Source: Ichthyosporea sp. XGB-2017a
Lineage: Eukaryota; Opisthokonta; Ichthyosporea
NCBI GenBank assembly: GCA_002811675.1
Contig: PDIM01000031.1
Coordinates: forward strand, 1 to 34,010
DNA: 34,010 bases
Reading direction: 5' to 3'
The notes beneath the pieces are model-generated. The model was given only the letters and a program-made list of their open reading frames with translations, did not search any database and was not told the DNA's origin. Of this stretch, positions 20,601-28,246 are shown in pieces; the stretch's first letter is position 1, and each line of letters begins with the position of its first letter. The position numbers and the translations under genes are program-made.

Positions 20601-20945
20601 TGTGGCTTTTGGTTGACTGAGTTTCTTCTCAAAGAAGCGCTTGGCAGATTCACTTTGCATTTCAAAATACATATTCACCCACTGCTCGTTCTCAAAGGCA
20701 TCAAACTCCCCCTCCTGGTACAGTTCACACTGGATCTGATCCCTTTGATAAAACCGCCTTTTGACAAAGCGGCAGTCCTTTTGGGAAGGAATCCTTATAC
20801 TCTGGTTGTCCATACCACCGCTCCCGACTGGTGCTGGATCTATCCCCACTGCCTGCACCACCCACAGGGCCTCTGCTAGTGCCAGTAGCGCCATCCACAG
20901 CCCAGCAAGGCGTGGAGTATTGCAACTATTAGTAGTCGTCAGCAT
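17613..20945 (-). CDS. Large secreted protein with lipase/LCAT-like alpha/beta-hydrolase features
   Basis: A single 1110-residue frame from an ATG at 20945, with a signal peptide (hydrophobic about 12-33). Residues 1-650 match nothing I know. They hold scattered Cys (for example CRFVKRR, DYCDRVD, CSFRCS) and many Tyr/Phe. The C-terminal part looks hydrolase-like. A strand and helix lead to AHSMGK with Ser719 in a nucleophile-elbow pattern. SRHDQLVSV with Asp956 resembles the acid loop of LCAT/PGAP1-type lipases. GYQKHLALL has His995 as a candidate catalytic base. The order Ser-Asp-His and the spacing fit an alpha/beta hydrolase with a long lid. The second elbow Gly is Lys, a divergence. The tail is Ser/Pro-rich. 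No introns. Function beyond probable acyl-ester hydrolysis is not inferable. Confidence 0.72.
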   Translation of the reverse strand: MLTTTNSCNTPRLAGLWMALLALAEALWVVQAVGIDPAPVGSGGMDNQSIRIPSQKDCRFVKRRFYQRDQIQCELYQEGEFDAFENEQWVNMYFEMQSESAKRFFEKKLSQPKATGTSRPTTNREHYREYLRKIGMASGTQTPATLSDGLARLDFSRVSIGGQFKLPSFGRRKFQASGGSVFSPSKKFLDYCDRVDAYQPDCVRENPQKDILQMGRCSFRCSTASSLSKMTVLFYGRGELQYMYYLRNWFISFPRLDGNYHFPDRHTLRFGELFSELKSAEHVMYIHIPIPGKLIATQARMNVIVQDGDLDKFLQHVKTIVSNEYRLCPRKAPEMLAGEYCKSPAHVEFEHRRFLSPTERYKEYHKKEYFFVAYAVFEFSAAEYYFIDDRESPVGIKESFIESLSKALPPFRDEEVPNLIPPDMQNKRIEAFHTAFDDQKVKQNLQANGFSTEKGFADTTNQKWKKLFAIAINNLSNEEDQFVEDAYNYDSDRTVKHIRVINFEGGVSSKLFTNDPRIVGNYTLYEWSVLELKRVLMEEIGSNGNFDSRYQEGRRKYILSKPLPQTSDPNYMFYLWPGEKKEHQNILRVFLGMQRKHRRLSERKQADIYEQTYGNRIRIEIQPFNDYWAELKSNSPPRMTTTKTKSQEKVGLFGVNFVAKHDLPNRYKMAKVLYGTGTKLYEFSYNSVDESYLNTRVSLPIFIHTSLQFMRGAKVFAHSMGKLVLAFNLFCYGYKIVFSGLQAYFHFLLPEDEMDRYTINEISEATFREAMCFDYGKHALENKKAYRTEYHEYIIIDRMENILKNVLAMSAHNPLQSRGVLPYQWTSNMAPYLGSRLADKIMNSVCVGEDGITKTGSIARKLNILLISCVPSYVHLAYSHIGQHISAKWAAAISSINPVVPQVICAHGAPTSKLSEKKTSRGVTDTLKRMGVKMMMPIITLYGFGGMTATAESRHDQLVSVRSCVGYFQRGICTGATKYLALYGHEIGMHGYQKHLALLVTDGQASIADDKKYSKANRAIYEWVKNGYGFSATNEGHIGICPAKEAEGDAQPGSSSTPRSRKPAASGAPVDAKLCRTIFGKKVNDLTSFKKQCEKTKSSNSMSSVFYAYQ

Positions 20946-21075
20946 TGAATCCCTGTTTCTCCTGTACCCCCTTTTCTGTATTTCTTCTTCCTTGTTATTA
21001 ATCCCCTGTTGATGATTATTTATGATAGTTTTGAGGATACAGTGGGGGCCTTTGAAAACAAAAATTTAAAACAAA

Positions 21076-21092
21076 ATAAAAAAAAAAAAAAA
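21076..21092. repeat. A-rich tract upstream of the secreted hydrolase-like gene
   Basis: A near-pure dA:dT run about 130-150 nt before the start of the minus-strand gene at 20945, a position like that of the longer tract before the MYND gene. Possibly a nucleosome-excluding promoter element. Confidence 0.35.
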
Positions 21093-21113
21093 GAAAACTC
21101 AAATTGATCTCAT

Positions 21114-21147
21114 AGACTGTTGCTAGGCAGACAGACTGTTGCTATGC
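21114..21147. repeat. Short direct repeat, 19-bp period
   Basis: AGACTGTTGCTAGGC at 21114-21128 is repeated as AGACTGTTGCTATGC at 21133-21147. No function assigned. Confidence 0.5.
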
Positions 21148-21989
21148 GACGACCAACGTGACCACTTCCTTGTGGCTCCAATAAAAAAATAGCATAAATA
21201 GAGGGTATACGAAAAAAATATTATTATGGTATGGGGGGGGAGAAGGAAAAGGAAACTTTCCTCACGACAAACGCTAGTCATTCTAGAAGGACTCAAAGGA
21301 CAAAGAAGCACAACGATAACTAAGGATGACACTTGGGAAGAGAGCTCCTACAGTAGACGCATGACTCATGAGCAACAAGAAGTACCGCGAACACTCACTC
21401 ATGCTCAGGACAAAAATGGGAGGTGGTTGACCTACCATTCGAACTACTTAGTGATGCCTACCACAAGGGGCTCAAAAGGACAGATTAACCAGGAAAATAT
21501 TCTCTCTAACCGAAGAAGAAAGAGAGGATAGATCCCGGGATAGATAGATGGTGCCCACTCTTCATCAATATAGGGGGAGTCGGCAAACACCCAGAAGATG
21601 AGTCCCACATCAATGCCTGCCCGGTGCATCTCGAAGTACTTTCACATTGTCTCCCCGACATGAACTTCGAGTCCATAATCAAAGGGATACCACAGATTAC
21701 TTGTAAAAATGATAGCAAATTTTATACGGCAACTAGTATTGCCTTTGCACACTGTTGGCAAGCCAGCAACGCGCATCTGTATGGGGACACTAGCTAGGTT
21801 TGCACATGCCATGGACATTAAATGGGAACACTCCAGGCTCCTAAGAGTCATTGAAAAGAAGGGAGGATTAGAAGAAGTCGATCCTACGGGTGGCTGAGTA
21901 AATATTCCCGCTGAGGATTGTCATTTGTCACAAAGGAAGGGACTTGGGTAGCGAGGTGGAATGGCCCACCGAAAGGCCGCTCTAACTCC
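21148..21989. other. Intergenic, mostly no gene
   Basis: No intact gene seen. The minus strand is open from about 21890 to 21444 apart from one TGA near 21640 and reads plausibly as protein in places (FTSNLWYPFDYGLEV, GIDVGLIFWVFADSPY), but no family is recognised. Confidence 0.35.
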
Positions 21990-22307
21990 AGGTTCATCAT
22001 CTATTCTACCTATGCCCTCGGGTTTTGGTTCGGTGCAAAACAGGTCGTGAATGGGTCCGTTTCTGCTGGAGATATAGTGTCTACTTTTTTTGCTTCTGTG
22101 GCTGCAGGCCAATCAATAGGTCAAGCACATTCTTTTCTGGATACGGCAGCAAGGGCGAAAGGAGCAGCATCGAAGATATTCGAAGTTTTGGCATTAAAAT
22201 GTGCCCTTGGATCATCTCCCAACGGCAAAGGGCTTAAACCAAAGACTTTATCTGGTGACCTTGAGTTCAAAAATGTCAACTTTGCCTATCATAACACAAA
22301 ACAAAAG
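21990..22307 (+). pseudogene. ABC transporter (ABCB type) fragment
   Basis: About 105 codons match the last transmembrane helices and the start of the nucleotide-binding domain of an ABCB/MDR-type exporter. Helix text IIYSTYALGFWFGAK is followed by the coupling region VAAGQSIGQAHSFLDTAARA, then KIFEVL and LSGDLEFKNVNFAYHNT, the classic start of the NBD A-loop region. It lacks the rest of the membrane domain and all Walker motifs. The 3' end is cut exactly at a MITE insertion, and no NBD follows on the other side. Confidence 0.8.
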
Positions 22308-22314
22308 TAGAAAC
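22308..22314. repeat. Target-site duplication, left (TAGAAAC)
   Basis: Perfect 7-bp copy of 22481-22487, flanking the MITE. Confidence 0.75.
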
Positions 22315-22480
22315 CATGGCCCACTCCAGTAGTAAATAGAGGGTACACGAAAAAAGAAAAAAATTATTTGTTATTATTTTTAACCCTTCTTTTCTTTTTT
22401 TATTTTTTTATTGTTTTTTTATATATAACTCCTAATATTATGCTGATCACTAATTATGTGACTATTTGGAGTGGGCCATG
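22315..22480. mobile_element. 166-bp MITE
   Basis: Perfect 14-bp terminal inverted repeats (CATGGCCCACTCCA at 22315-22328, its complement at 22467-22480), AT-rich interior without coding capacity, and a 7-bp target duplication TAGAAAC on both sides. The duplication length is in the 7-10-bp range of hAT/MULE-type non-autonomous elements, but the superfamily is not certain. Confidence 0.85.
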
Positions 22481-22487
22481 TAGAAAC
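22481..22487. repeat. Target-site duplication, right (TAGAAAC)
   Basis: Perfect copy of 22308-22314. Confidence 0.75.
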
Positions 22488-22617
22488 AAAGAAATAAACA
22501 AAAAAATCAACACAAAACAAAACAGCAGACTCAAAGGAGCTTAACCAGCCAGCAAACATCACGTAAACCCCCCCAAGTCAAACTAGACAGGGAACTATGT
22601 ACTATGTACAGTAGTTG

Positions 22618-23679
22618 TTACAAATGAAGGTTCACAAAGCCTTTCTCTTCCAAAGCACTGGCAAACCCAGCCCTTCGCATATTCTCCTTCCACACCCTCG
22701 CAGAGTGTCCTCCCCATTTCCCGCCACAATGTCTCCGCCACATGATCAAATCCACCAGTTCTGTGACAGGGAAAGGGACTTCCTCCTCGTACACTCCTTC
22801 GTTCATCCACGAATCATCCTCCTCGTCCTCGTCCTCGTCCACCTCTTCATCACTATTCACTTTGAAATACCTGTGTCGATTCTTCGTGATTATAACATCC
22901 CCACGAAGTGTAGTCGCAAAATTCCCAATCACAGCCGGGGCGAGAATATTCTCCTCATATGAGTACCATCTCTGTTGATCAAACGAATTGTTATCATGGA
23001 AATACGTGTACCACGCTACATCAGAGCCTCCATCCCCAGCACGCACACAGCTGTACCCCGTCACCGGCTTACAACCCAATCCACCCCACCGCCGCTCCTT
23101 TTTCAACGCGTCCAAATGGCTCCCCAGCACTTTCATCACCATCTCTTCTGGCTCACTCGACGTATTCAAACTCCCACCACGGGATTTCCCATTCACTGCT
23201 TCCTCCAATGAACTGTAATCAATTATATGTTTGTCTTTCCCGCCTGGGATGATCTGCTGAAGGATCGAATCCCTCTCATCTGTGGGCGGGCGACTGTTTT
23301 GCCCTGCTCGGATGATGTAAAAATAATTCAAATTGTTTTTCTCTTCATTCGTGTACGGACGGAGCTCTCCTCTCTCCTCAGACGGGAAAGGAAGCGAGTC
23401 TGCCAGATCATAGATTGGATTTTTTCTACACCACCTCTTGTGATCAGGCCAATCCTTCTTCTGGCATTCCTGCGAGCAGTACGGAGTACACCTGCACTTT
23501 GCACAAACACCCATTGGCAGTTCATCACTCTCATAATCCCCAACTTGCTGCTCCTTGTTCTTCTTCCCACTCTTGTTCGGTTCAAAACAATACGAACACA
23601 ATTTATCAAACCGGTTTGACTCATTACGAGGCTCTCCAGGAAGCAAAACAGACCCCATCTTCATCTCACTATATCCCAC
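22618..23679 (-). CDS. MYND zinc-finger protein
   Basis: A 353-residue protein. The MYND-type zinc finger occupies about residues 28-84: Cys28 and Cys31, a 27-residue insertion rich in Lys/Glu, Cys59 and Cys62, then CSQECQKKDWPDHKRWC supplying Cys68, Cys72, His80 and Cys84. The long insertion between the first and second Cys pairs is unusual. The rest is a conserved-looking domain with no SET or TPR motif that I can see, so this is not an obvious SMYD methyltransferase. A near-continuous Glu/Asp tract lies at about 276-290, encoded by CTC/CTT repeats at 22815-22855. MYND domains usually bind proline-rich partners. Location is probably nuclear or cytosolic. Single exon. Confidence 0.85.
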   Translation of the reverse strand: MGYSEMKMGSVLLPGEPRNESNRFDKLCSYCFEPNKSGKKNKEQQVGDYESDELPMGVCAKCRCTPYCSQECQKKDWPDHKRWCRKNPIYDLADSLPFPSEERGELRPYTNEEKNNLNYFYIIRAGQNSRPPTDERDSILQQIIPGGKDKHIIDYSSLEEAVNGKSRGGSLNTSSEPEEMVMKVLGSHLDALKKERRWGGLGCKPVTGYSCVRAGDGGSDVAWYTYFHDNNSFDQQRWYSYEENILAPAVIGNFATTLRGDVIITKNRHRYFKVNSDEEVDEDEDEEDDSWMNEGVYEEEVPFPVTELVDLIMWRRHCGGKWGGHSARVWKENMRRAGFASALEEKGFVNLHL

Positions 23680-23773
23680 AAATCAACAACCACACTTCCC
23701 TCACAATCCAATCCAACCAAATCAAATCACCGCTTGAATATTTCACAAAAACAGCACAAACAACGCGCCTCCC

Positions 23774-23775
<2 letters not shown>

Positions 23776-23831
<56 letters not shown>
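23776..23831 (-). repeat. A56 tract in the MYND gene promoter/leader
   Basis: 56 consecutive A on the minus strand (T on plus), ending 96 nt before the MYND ATG and starting one base after the TATA box. Run length in the assembly may be inexact. Confidence 0.75.
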
Positions 23832-23832
23832 C

Positions 23833-23840
23833 TTTTTATA
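23833..23840 (-). promoter_or_regulatory. TATA box of MYND gene
   Basis: TATAAAAA 161 nt before the ATG, the same spacing class as the other TATA boxes here. Initiation 25-30 nt downstream would fall inside the A56 tract. Confidence 0.5.
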
Positions 23841-23996
23841 AAAGCTTGGAAAGGAAATCAGAAAGTCACAAGTGCTGATTTGGGGTTGGTTTGGTTGGTT
23901 TAAGGGCACCTTATAGATTTCAATTTGTTTCTTGGATTCCAATCTATTAGCTTCACAATGAAAGAGATTGTTGTACTGTGTGATTTTGTTTTTCAT

Positions 23997-24002
23997 TTTA
24001 TT
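23997..24002 (-). terminator. Polyadenylation signal of methyltransferase gene
   Basis: AATAAA on the minus strand about 85 nt after the methyltransferase stop codon. Confidence 0.5.
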
Positions 24003-24084
24003 GTTGGATTTTCTTTCTAATTACACATTTCAACTTTTGAAGTATCAACCTTTGAGGAGAAGGGGGGGTGCACCTGCTTCTCTC

Positions 24085-24915
24085 TCAAAGACAGCTTCCC
24101 CGAAACATACAGATGGAGGGTTTCTCCACCAGTTTCCGACACTCCTCCTTCTTCTCTTCGGGTGCAGAGGGATCCACTTCCATTAACAGCGGCTCAAATG
24201 AAAGCCCGTTAGCAGCCAATGTGGATTTCAATGTCTCCCTACTGTAATAAAAGTTATCCAACACTGCCATCTGCCCACCGTCTACATTGCACACGCTGAT
24301 CTCAATCACTGTACCGTCCTCTCGAGGCCCCTTATAAAACTTCTTAAAGTGTGTCTCCTTGAAGTAGTACTCGGGTTCAAGCCACTCCGCATCAGGATAG
24401 TTGTCCATCCCCATAAACTTTCCTTCGGGCTTCAGGAAGTAGCTAATCGTCTTGCTGCACGCTTCCACTTCCTCCACAGTCCTCGCCATGCAGTACACCC
24501 ACGAGCACAGCACAACATCAAAGCTCTTTCCTTGTTCGGGCATAAGTTTCTGCATCCCTTCCAGATCGTTGTAGTCTCCGACTATATAAGTGATCTTCTT
24601 GGAATCATATCCCAATGCAGCATCTTTTCGCTTGGCAATCTCACACTGCTCCGCGCTGATATCAACCGCAGTAACACTTTCTGCTCCTAAATCAAGCAAA
24701 AATCGAGCATTGGTTCCGTCTCCACAGCCCAAATCCAGGGCGTGCCAGTTGGAAAGGTCTCTAACATTCCTGGTAAGCTCATATCTTTCCATATACAGTT
24801 TCCAGGCAAACATATCATGCTCTGTATATTCCTCTGTCTTATGATTAAATATCCCCTGTCTCTTCAGGTCCACCTGCACAGGCGCGTCTTCCATAGTCTT
24901 AGTTCCTTCAGGCAT
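24085..24915 (-). CDS. Class I SAM-dependent methyltransferase
   Basis: A 276-residue single-domain enzyme. Motif I ALDLGCGDGT is at residues 59-68. The acidic residue after beta-2 is Asp85 (VTAVDIS), and the GDY motif at 113-115 contacts the adenine. FDVVLCSWV and a glycine turn near FLKPEGKF correspond to motifs for beta-4 and beta-5. The overall pattern is that of the UbiE/COQ5-like Methyltransf_11/25 group. The substrate is not deducible and may be a small molecule. No signal peptide or membrane segment, so cytosolic. It is upstream of the MYND gene on the same strand but separated by about 400 bp with separate promoter signals, so not co-transcribed. Its 5' leader is an A/C-rich stretch (24937-24973). 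Confidence 0.9.
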   Translation of the reverse strand: MPEGTKTMEDAPVQVDLKRQGIFNHKTEEYTEHDMFAWKLYMERYELTRNVRDLSNWHALDLGCGDGTNARFLLDLGAESVTAVDISAEQCEIAKRKDAALGYDSKKITYIVGDYNDLEGMQKLMPEQGKSFDVVLCSWVYCMARTVEEVEACSKTISYFLKPEGKFMGMDNYPDAEWLEPEYYFKETHFKKFYKGPREDGTVIEISVCNVDGGQMAVLDNFYYSRETLKSTLAANGLSFEPLLMEVDPSAPEEKKEECRKLVEKPSICMFRGSCL

Positions 24916-25041
24916 ATTCTCTTGTCCTTGTTGATTCCTTTTGTTTGTTTTGTTTTGTTTTTTGTTTTTTTTTCAAAGATTTACTTCTGCTGTTGTTAAT
25001 TGCTGTTTGTCTCTGATTCCCTCCTCCTTCACAGTTCACCA

Positions 25042-25049
25042 TTCTTATA
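25042..25049 (-). promoter_or_regulatory. TATA box of methyltransferase gene (TATAAGAA)
   Basis: TATAAGAA on the minus strand, 134 nt before the ATG, identical to the octamer of the secreted-protein gene at 8015. Confidence 0.5.
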
Positions 25050-26191
25050 CCTTCGTCAGTTCCAACTACGGTATAAAGTGCAGCTGACCTGGTTCCCTTC
25101 AGCCTTCCTTCCCCGTACCTGAGTGCGCGTCAATCTGTGCAAAATGGCACCACCACCATTCACCACCACAAAATAAAAACAACACAGTACTGCTTCCAAT
25201 ACAAATTTCAATAGAAATCTGAAATCTCCGCTTTTTCTCTTTTTTTTTGTGATTTTATGGTTTTATAACTTTTCCTAATTTGGGCAACAAAATAGTTACC
25301 AACCCGTTGATTGGTCTATTTTCTTCATTAACCTCATTAATAGCCCTCTTATTAGCCCATTGTGAAAATTGCAATGACCTAAAGGTCGGCTCGCTCGCCA
25401 TTTTCTTCTTTAGGGTTATAGATAGTAGCGCAAATTCCAGGAGCCAATCAGAGGACGCCCTAAAAGTGTATTTAAATTGTCGATCAGTAAGGAGGAATCG
25501 CTCGCAAGCTCGCTCGATAATTCCTTGCCCTCATTGGCTGAGACACACAGAGAGGTGGGTTTTGAACCTCCTATTTATAGCATGGACACTTACTTTACCC
25601 ATCTAGTTTTCCTCTAAAAGTGCGGAGCAATTGAAGTCAAACTACAGAGTAGTGAGTACATTACTAGGATTCTTATACATAGTGCGGAACAATTCAAAAG
25701 CACAGACTTGAAACTCGAAGCATGTGTACCAAAAACTGTTCGATTCATTCCCTTAGATGGGTACTGAAATCTGAGATGCTCCTTTTTTCCCTCGCCCATC
25801 TCCTTTGTGTCAACAGACAGTCTCCTTTGTGTCAACAGACAGTGTCCTTGTGTTGCACTTCAGAGTTTAGAGTCAAGGATGCCGCTGCTTAATTAAACTG
25901 AACCAGGCGTGTTGTGTTGCATGCACTCTGTTTTACAATAATGCAGTTTCGAACCAGATGGAGGAGTGGGAACCTTTTTGTGTGAAAGCAGGGACCAAAT
26001 ACATTTGATAATAAATTGAGCTTTGATGACACTCACAAGATATGCTTCCAGTCTAGGAAGCTTGAAACTAGACCTAAAGATGTCCATCGCATATGTGGTT
26101 CCTATGAAGAGGAGCTACGGGATATTTCAATAAAGGAAAACTTAAAGAATGACAAGACAAAAAAAGCGAATTTCTGTGTACCTTACAGCCT
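25050..26191. other. Intergenic region, no gene supported
   Basis: Contains CCAATCA at 25444-25450, ATTGG at 25533-25537 and a TATTTATAG near 25569, which may be an orphan promoter, but no convincing reading frame follows. Confidence 0.35.
25799..25842. repeat. 22-bp tandem duplication
   Basis: TCTCCTTTGTGTCAACAGAC plus AG occurs twice head-to-tail (25799-25820 and 25821-25842). The copies are identical. Confidence 0.85.
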
Positions 26192-26665
26192 CTAATACAT
26201 AACAAAATAAAGCGCACAAAAGAGAATAAAAGCATATAATACCAGCCCAAGAAGTAAGAGCAAGTCTCGTACACAAAGCCTCTGACTAGAATCGGGACTC
26301 GAACAAATAGTTCTTCGCTGTTTTAAATTGACACGTGTGGATGTGAATAAATGAGACAAAGGAGAAGCAACAGGCTCAGAAGTTGATTCTTCTTCCTCCT
26401 CTTCTGAGAAGTCATTAGCAATCATTAAAAGCGCCTGTCTGTTTCGACTCGATTCTTTTTTGTTTATACCGTTCATTTGCATCTCCCTGCTCCTATTCAG
26501 TCCCTCAGTGGGTCTTTCACCACCAGAAGAGATGTCGCTATCGGCCGGACAATTACTTTTTTCCATCCAAATGGCAACATTAGAAGTGGCACCATTACCA
26601 TCACTTCCCAATCTCACATCCCTCTCCTGACTTCCACTTACAACTTGATCCGCGCATGCAGGCAT
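26192..26665 (-). CDS. Possible tail-anchored small protein
   Basis: An ATG at 26665 opens 157 codons. Residues 1-110 are polar and charged, with a Glu run (EEEEEE) near 90. Residues about 133-155 form one strongly hydrophobic segment (DLLLLLGLVLYAFILFCAL) right at the C-terminus, as in tail-anchored membrane proteins. Weighing against it are no recognised family, no clear TATA box and no AATAAA soon after the stop. It may instead be one exon of a larger gene. Confidence 0.35.
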   Translation of the reverse strand: MPACADQVVSGSQERDVRLGSDGNGATSNVAIWMEKSNCPADSDISSGGERPTEGLNRSREMQMNGINKKESSRNRQALLMIANDFSEEEEEESTSEPVASPLSHLFTSTRVNLKQRRTICSSPDSSQRLCVRDLLLLLGLVLYAFILFCALYFVMY

Positions 26666-28103
26666 TGTGTTTCAGCTTGATTTGATTTACTTGTTATTTC
26701 TCCTCTACTCCTACTTTGTGTACTTTGCATTGTAATTGATTCATCTGATTCGTTTGTTTCATTTGTTTTCTTTGAAAAAGTGTTCGGATGTTGGCTCCCA
26801 CATACGCTTTTCCCTTGATATTCTCTGCGCTCCGCTTTGTTGTAGCTTATTTCCCCAAAGATATAAGCTGTATAGTGTATACACTAAACTTGCTTTCACA
26901 CCGCAATAACAGAAATAACTGCTTAGCTAAAGCATCTGCTGAGCTTAATGCGTAATAATAACCGTGTAGTGGATATCCCCCCATTCCAGAAACAAGCACT
27001 GAAGCGTGAAGCCCCCTTCTGCCTCTACCCCGGCATTCTACTAGTCCACAGTTAGAGTTTCTAAAGCCCCATTCCTCTTATCTGCAGCGGCAACTCTCAT
27101 TCGACTTATCGAAAACCCTTGCGAAATGCAAAAACTAGCAAAGCTGGTAACGTCATGGATGCGAGCACTTAATCACAGCTCGCAAAGGGGTCATGGGGCC
27201 TTGCTTAGCAAGTAATGAGTTGCACAAACAGCAACAGGACGAGACAAATAGGAGTGCATTGCAATTAACCAATACTGAAATATAAGCTTTGGTCCCCACC
27301 CCACCTCTTGAACTTAAAGTCTTGGGATATACGAAAGCGCACCATCAGTGAGATCGGAGTATCTCAACAGCTACTTCATTAATTGCGATGCTAAAAATAG
27401 AGGCGAAACCTGAGAAAGTTCAACTAATGTTATCGAGTTTGAGCAAATTACGATCTCGAAACGCCAAAGACTTGTTTAAAAGATAGACAGGGTATCCGAT
27501 CGGAAATGCAAAAGCTTAGCAGTGATAATTGCGAACCATTTCACAATTAAACTCACTGTCATATCGAAACCTCTTTCGAAAGCCAGCTGCTCGGCGCCGA
27601 AAGACTTAAAGGGGACATATATGGAGATTCAAGAAAGGGAAGATTACCACATAGAGAGTTTCTTCCAACCCCAAGCTATGTACTATCTTAAAATCCAATA
27701 CAATAACAACGAGATAATTAAATGGTGCGGTGATATAAGCACTAAAGGGGACAGGCTATTGTGTAATTTACACTGAGGTTTTCTATCTGTCGCTGAAATA
27801 TTTTACAGTACTACTGGACAAATGGACAAATACCAATGGGTTGGTTTATAATATGTAGTTCAGTGCAGCAGTACCTATGTGGCTTTGTGTATTTGTTATG
27901 TTTTCTTCCCACCTTTTAATTATGCAGGTCTCAACGTAAATAAAGTATACTTTCTAAAAATAGATATTCAAAAGGCAAATAAGATGTGCAATTAGGCAAG
28001 CAAACCAGACATAACTGTGTTATGGATCCATAACCAGCGAAAAAGAGTGAACAACACCGATCCCATAGTTATCGGATATGGCTGTTACCTGTCTTTGTGA
28101 AAC
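26666..28103. other. Intergenic region, no gene supported
   Basis: About 1.4 kb with only short, unconvincing frames. Its right part shares scattered short motifs (TTATGCAGG, TCTAAAAATA) with the region before the second transporter gene, suggesting that the duplication included upstream DNA. Confidence 0.35.
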
Positions 28104-28111
28104 TATAAATA
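28104..28111 (+). promoter_or_regulatory. TATA box, transporter copy 1
   Basis: TATAAATACGG 143 nt before the ATG, followed about 35 nt later by AGTAACAGTGACAAA. Both elements are conserved at copy 2, marking a conserved core promoter and likely start site. Confidence 0.65.
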
Positions 28112-28246
28112 CGGGTCGGGAAGTGCTCTCCTCGTGCAACAGTAACAGTGACAAACACAATAATCGACCTTTAAAGATTTGAAAAGGATTTGATAGATCT
28201 TCGACACTCTGTTTTTAATTTGCAAATAGCATCTTTACTTGGAAGC

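Noticed and set aside
23727-23996. Minus-strand frame with a long poly-Lys run
   Set aside because: The Lys run is only the translation of the A56 promoter tract. The rest is noncoding flank.
26281-26310. tRNA T-arm-like sequence (GGGACTCGAAC)
   Set aside because: Only a T-loop-like string. No matching acceptor, D or anticodon stems were found around it.
27522-27776. 84-codon plus-strand frame
   Set aside because: Isolated, no family, and no expression signals near it.
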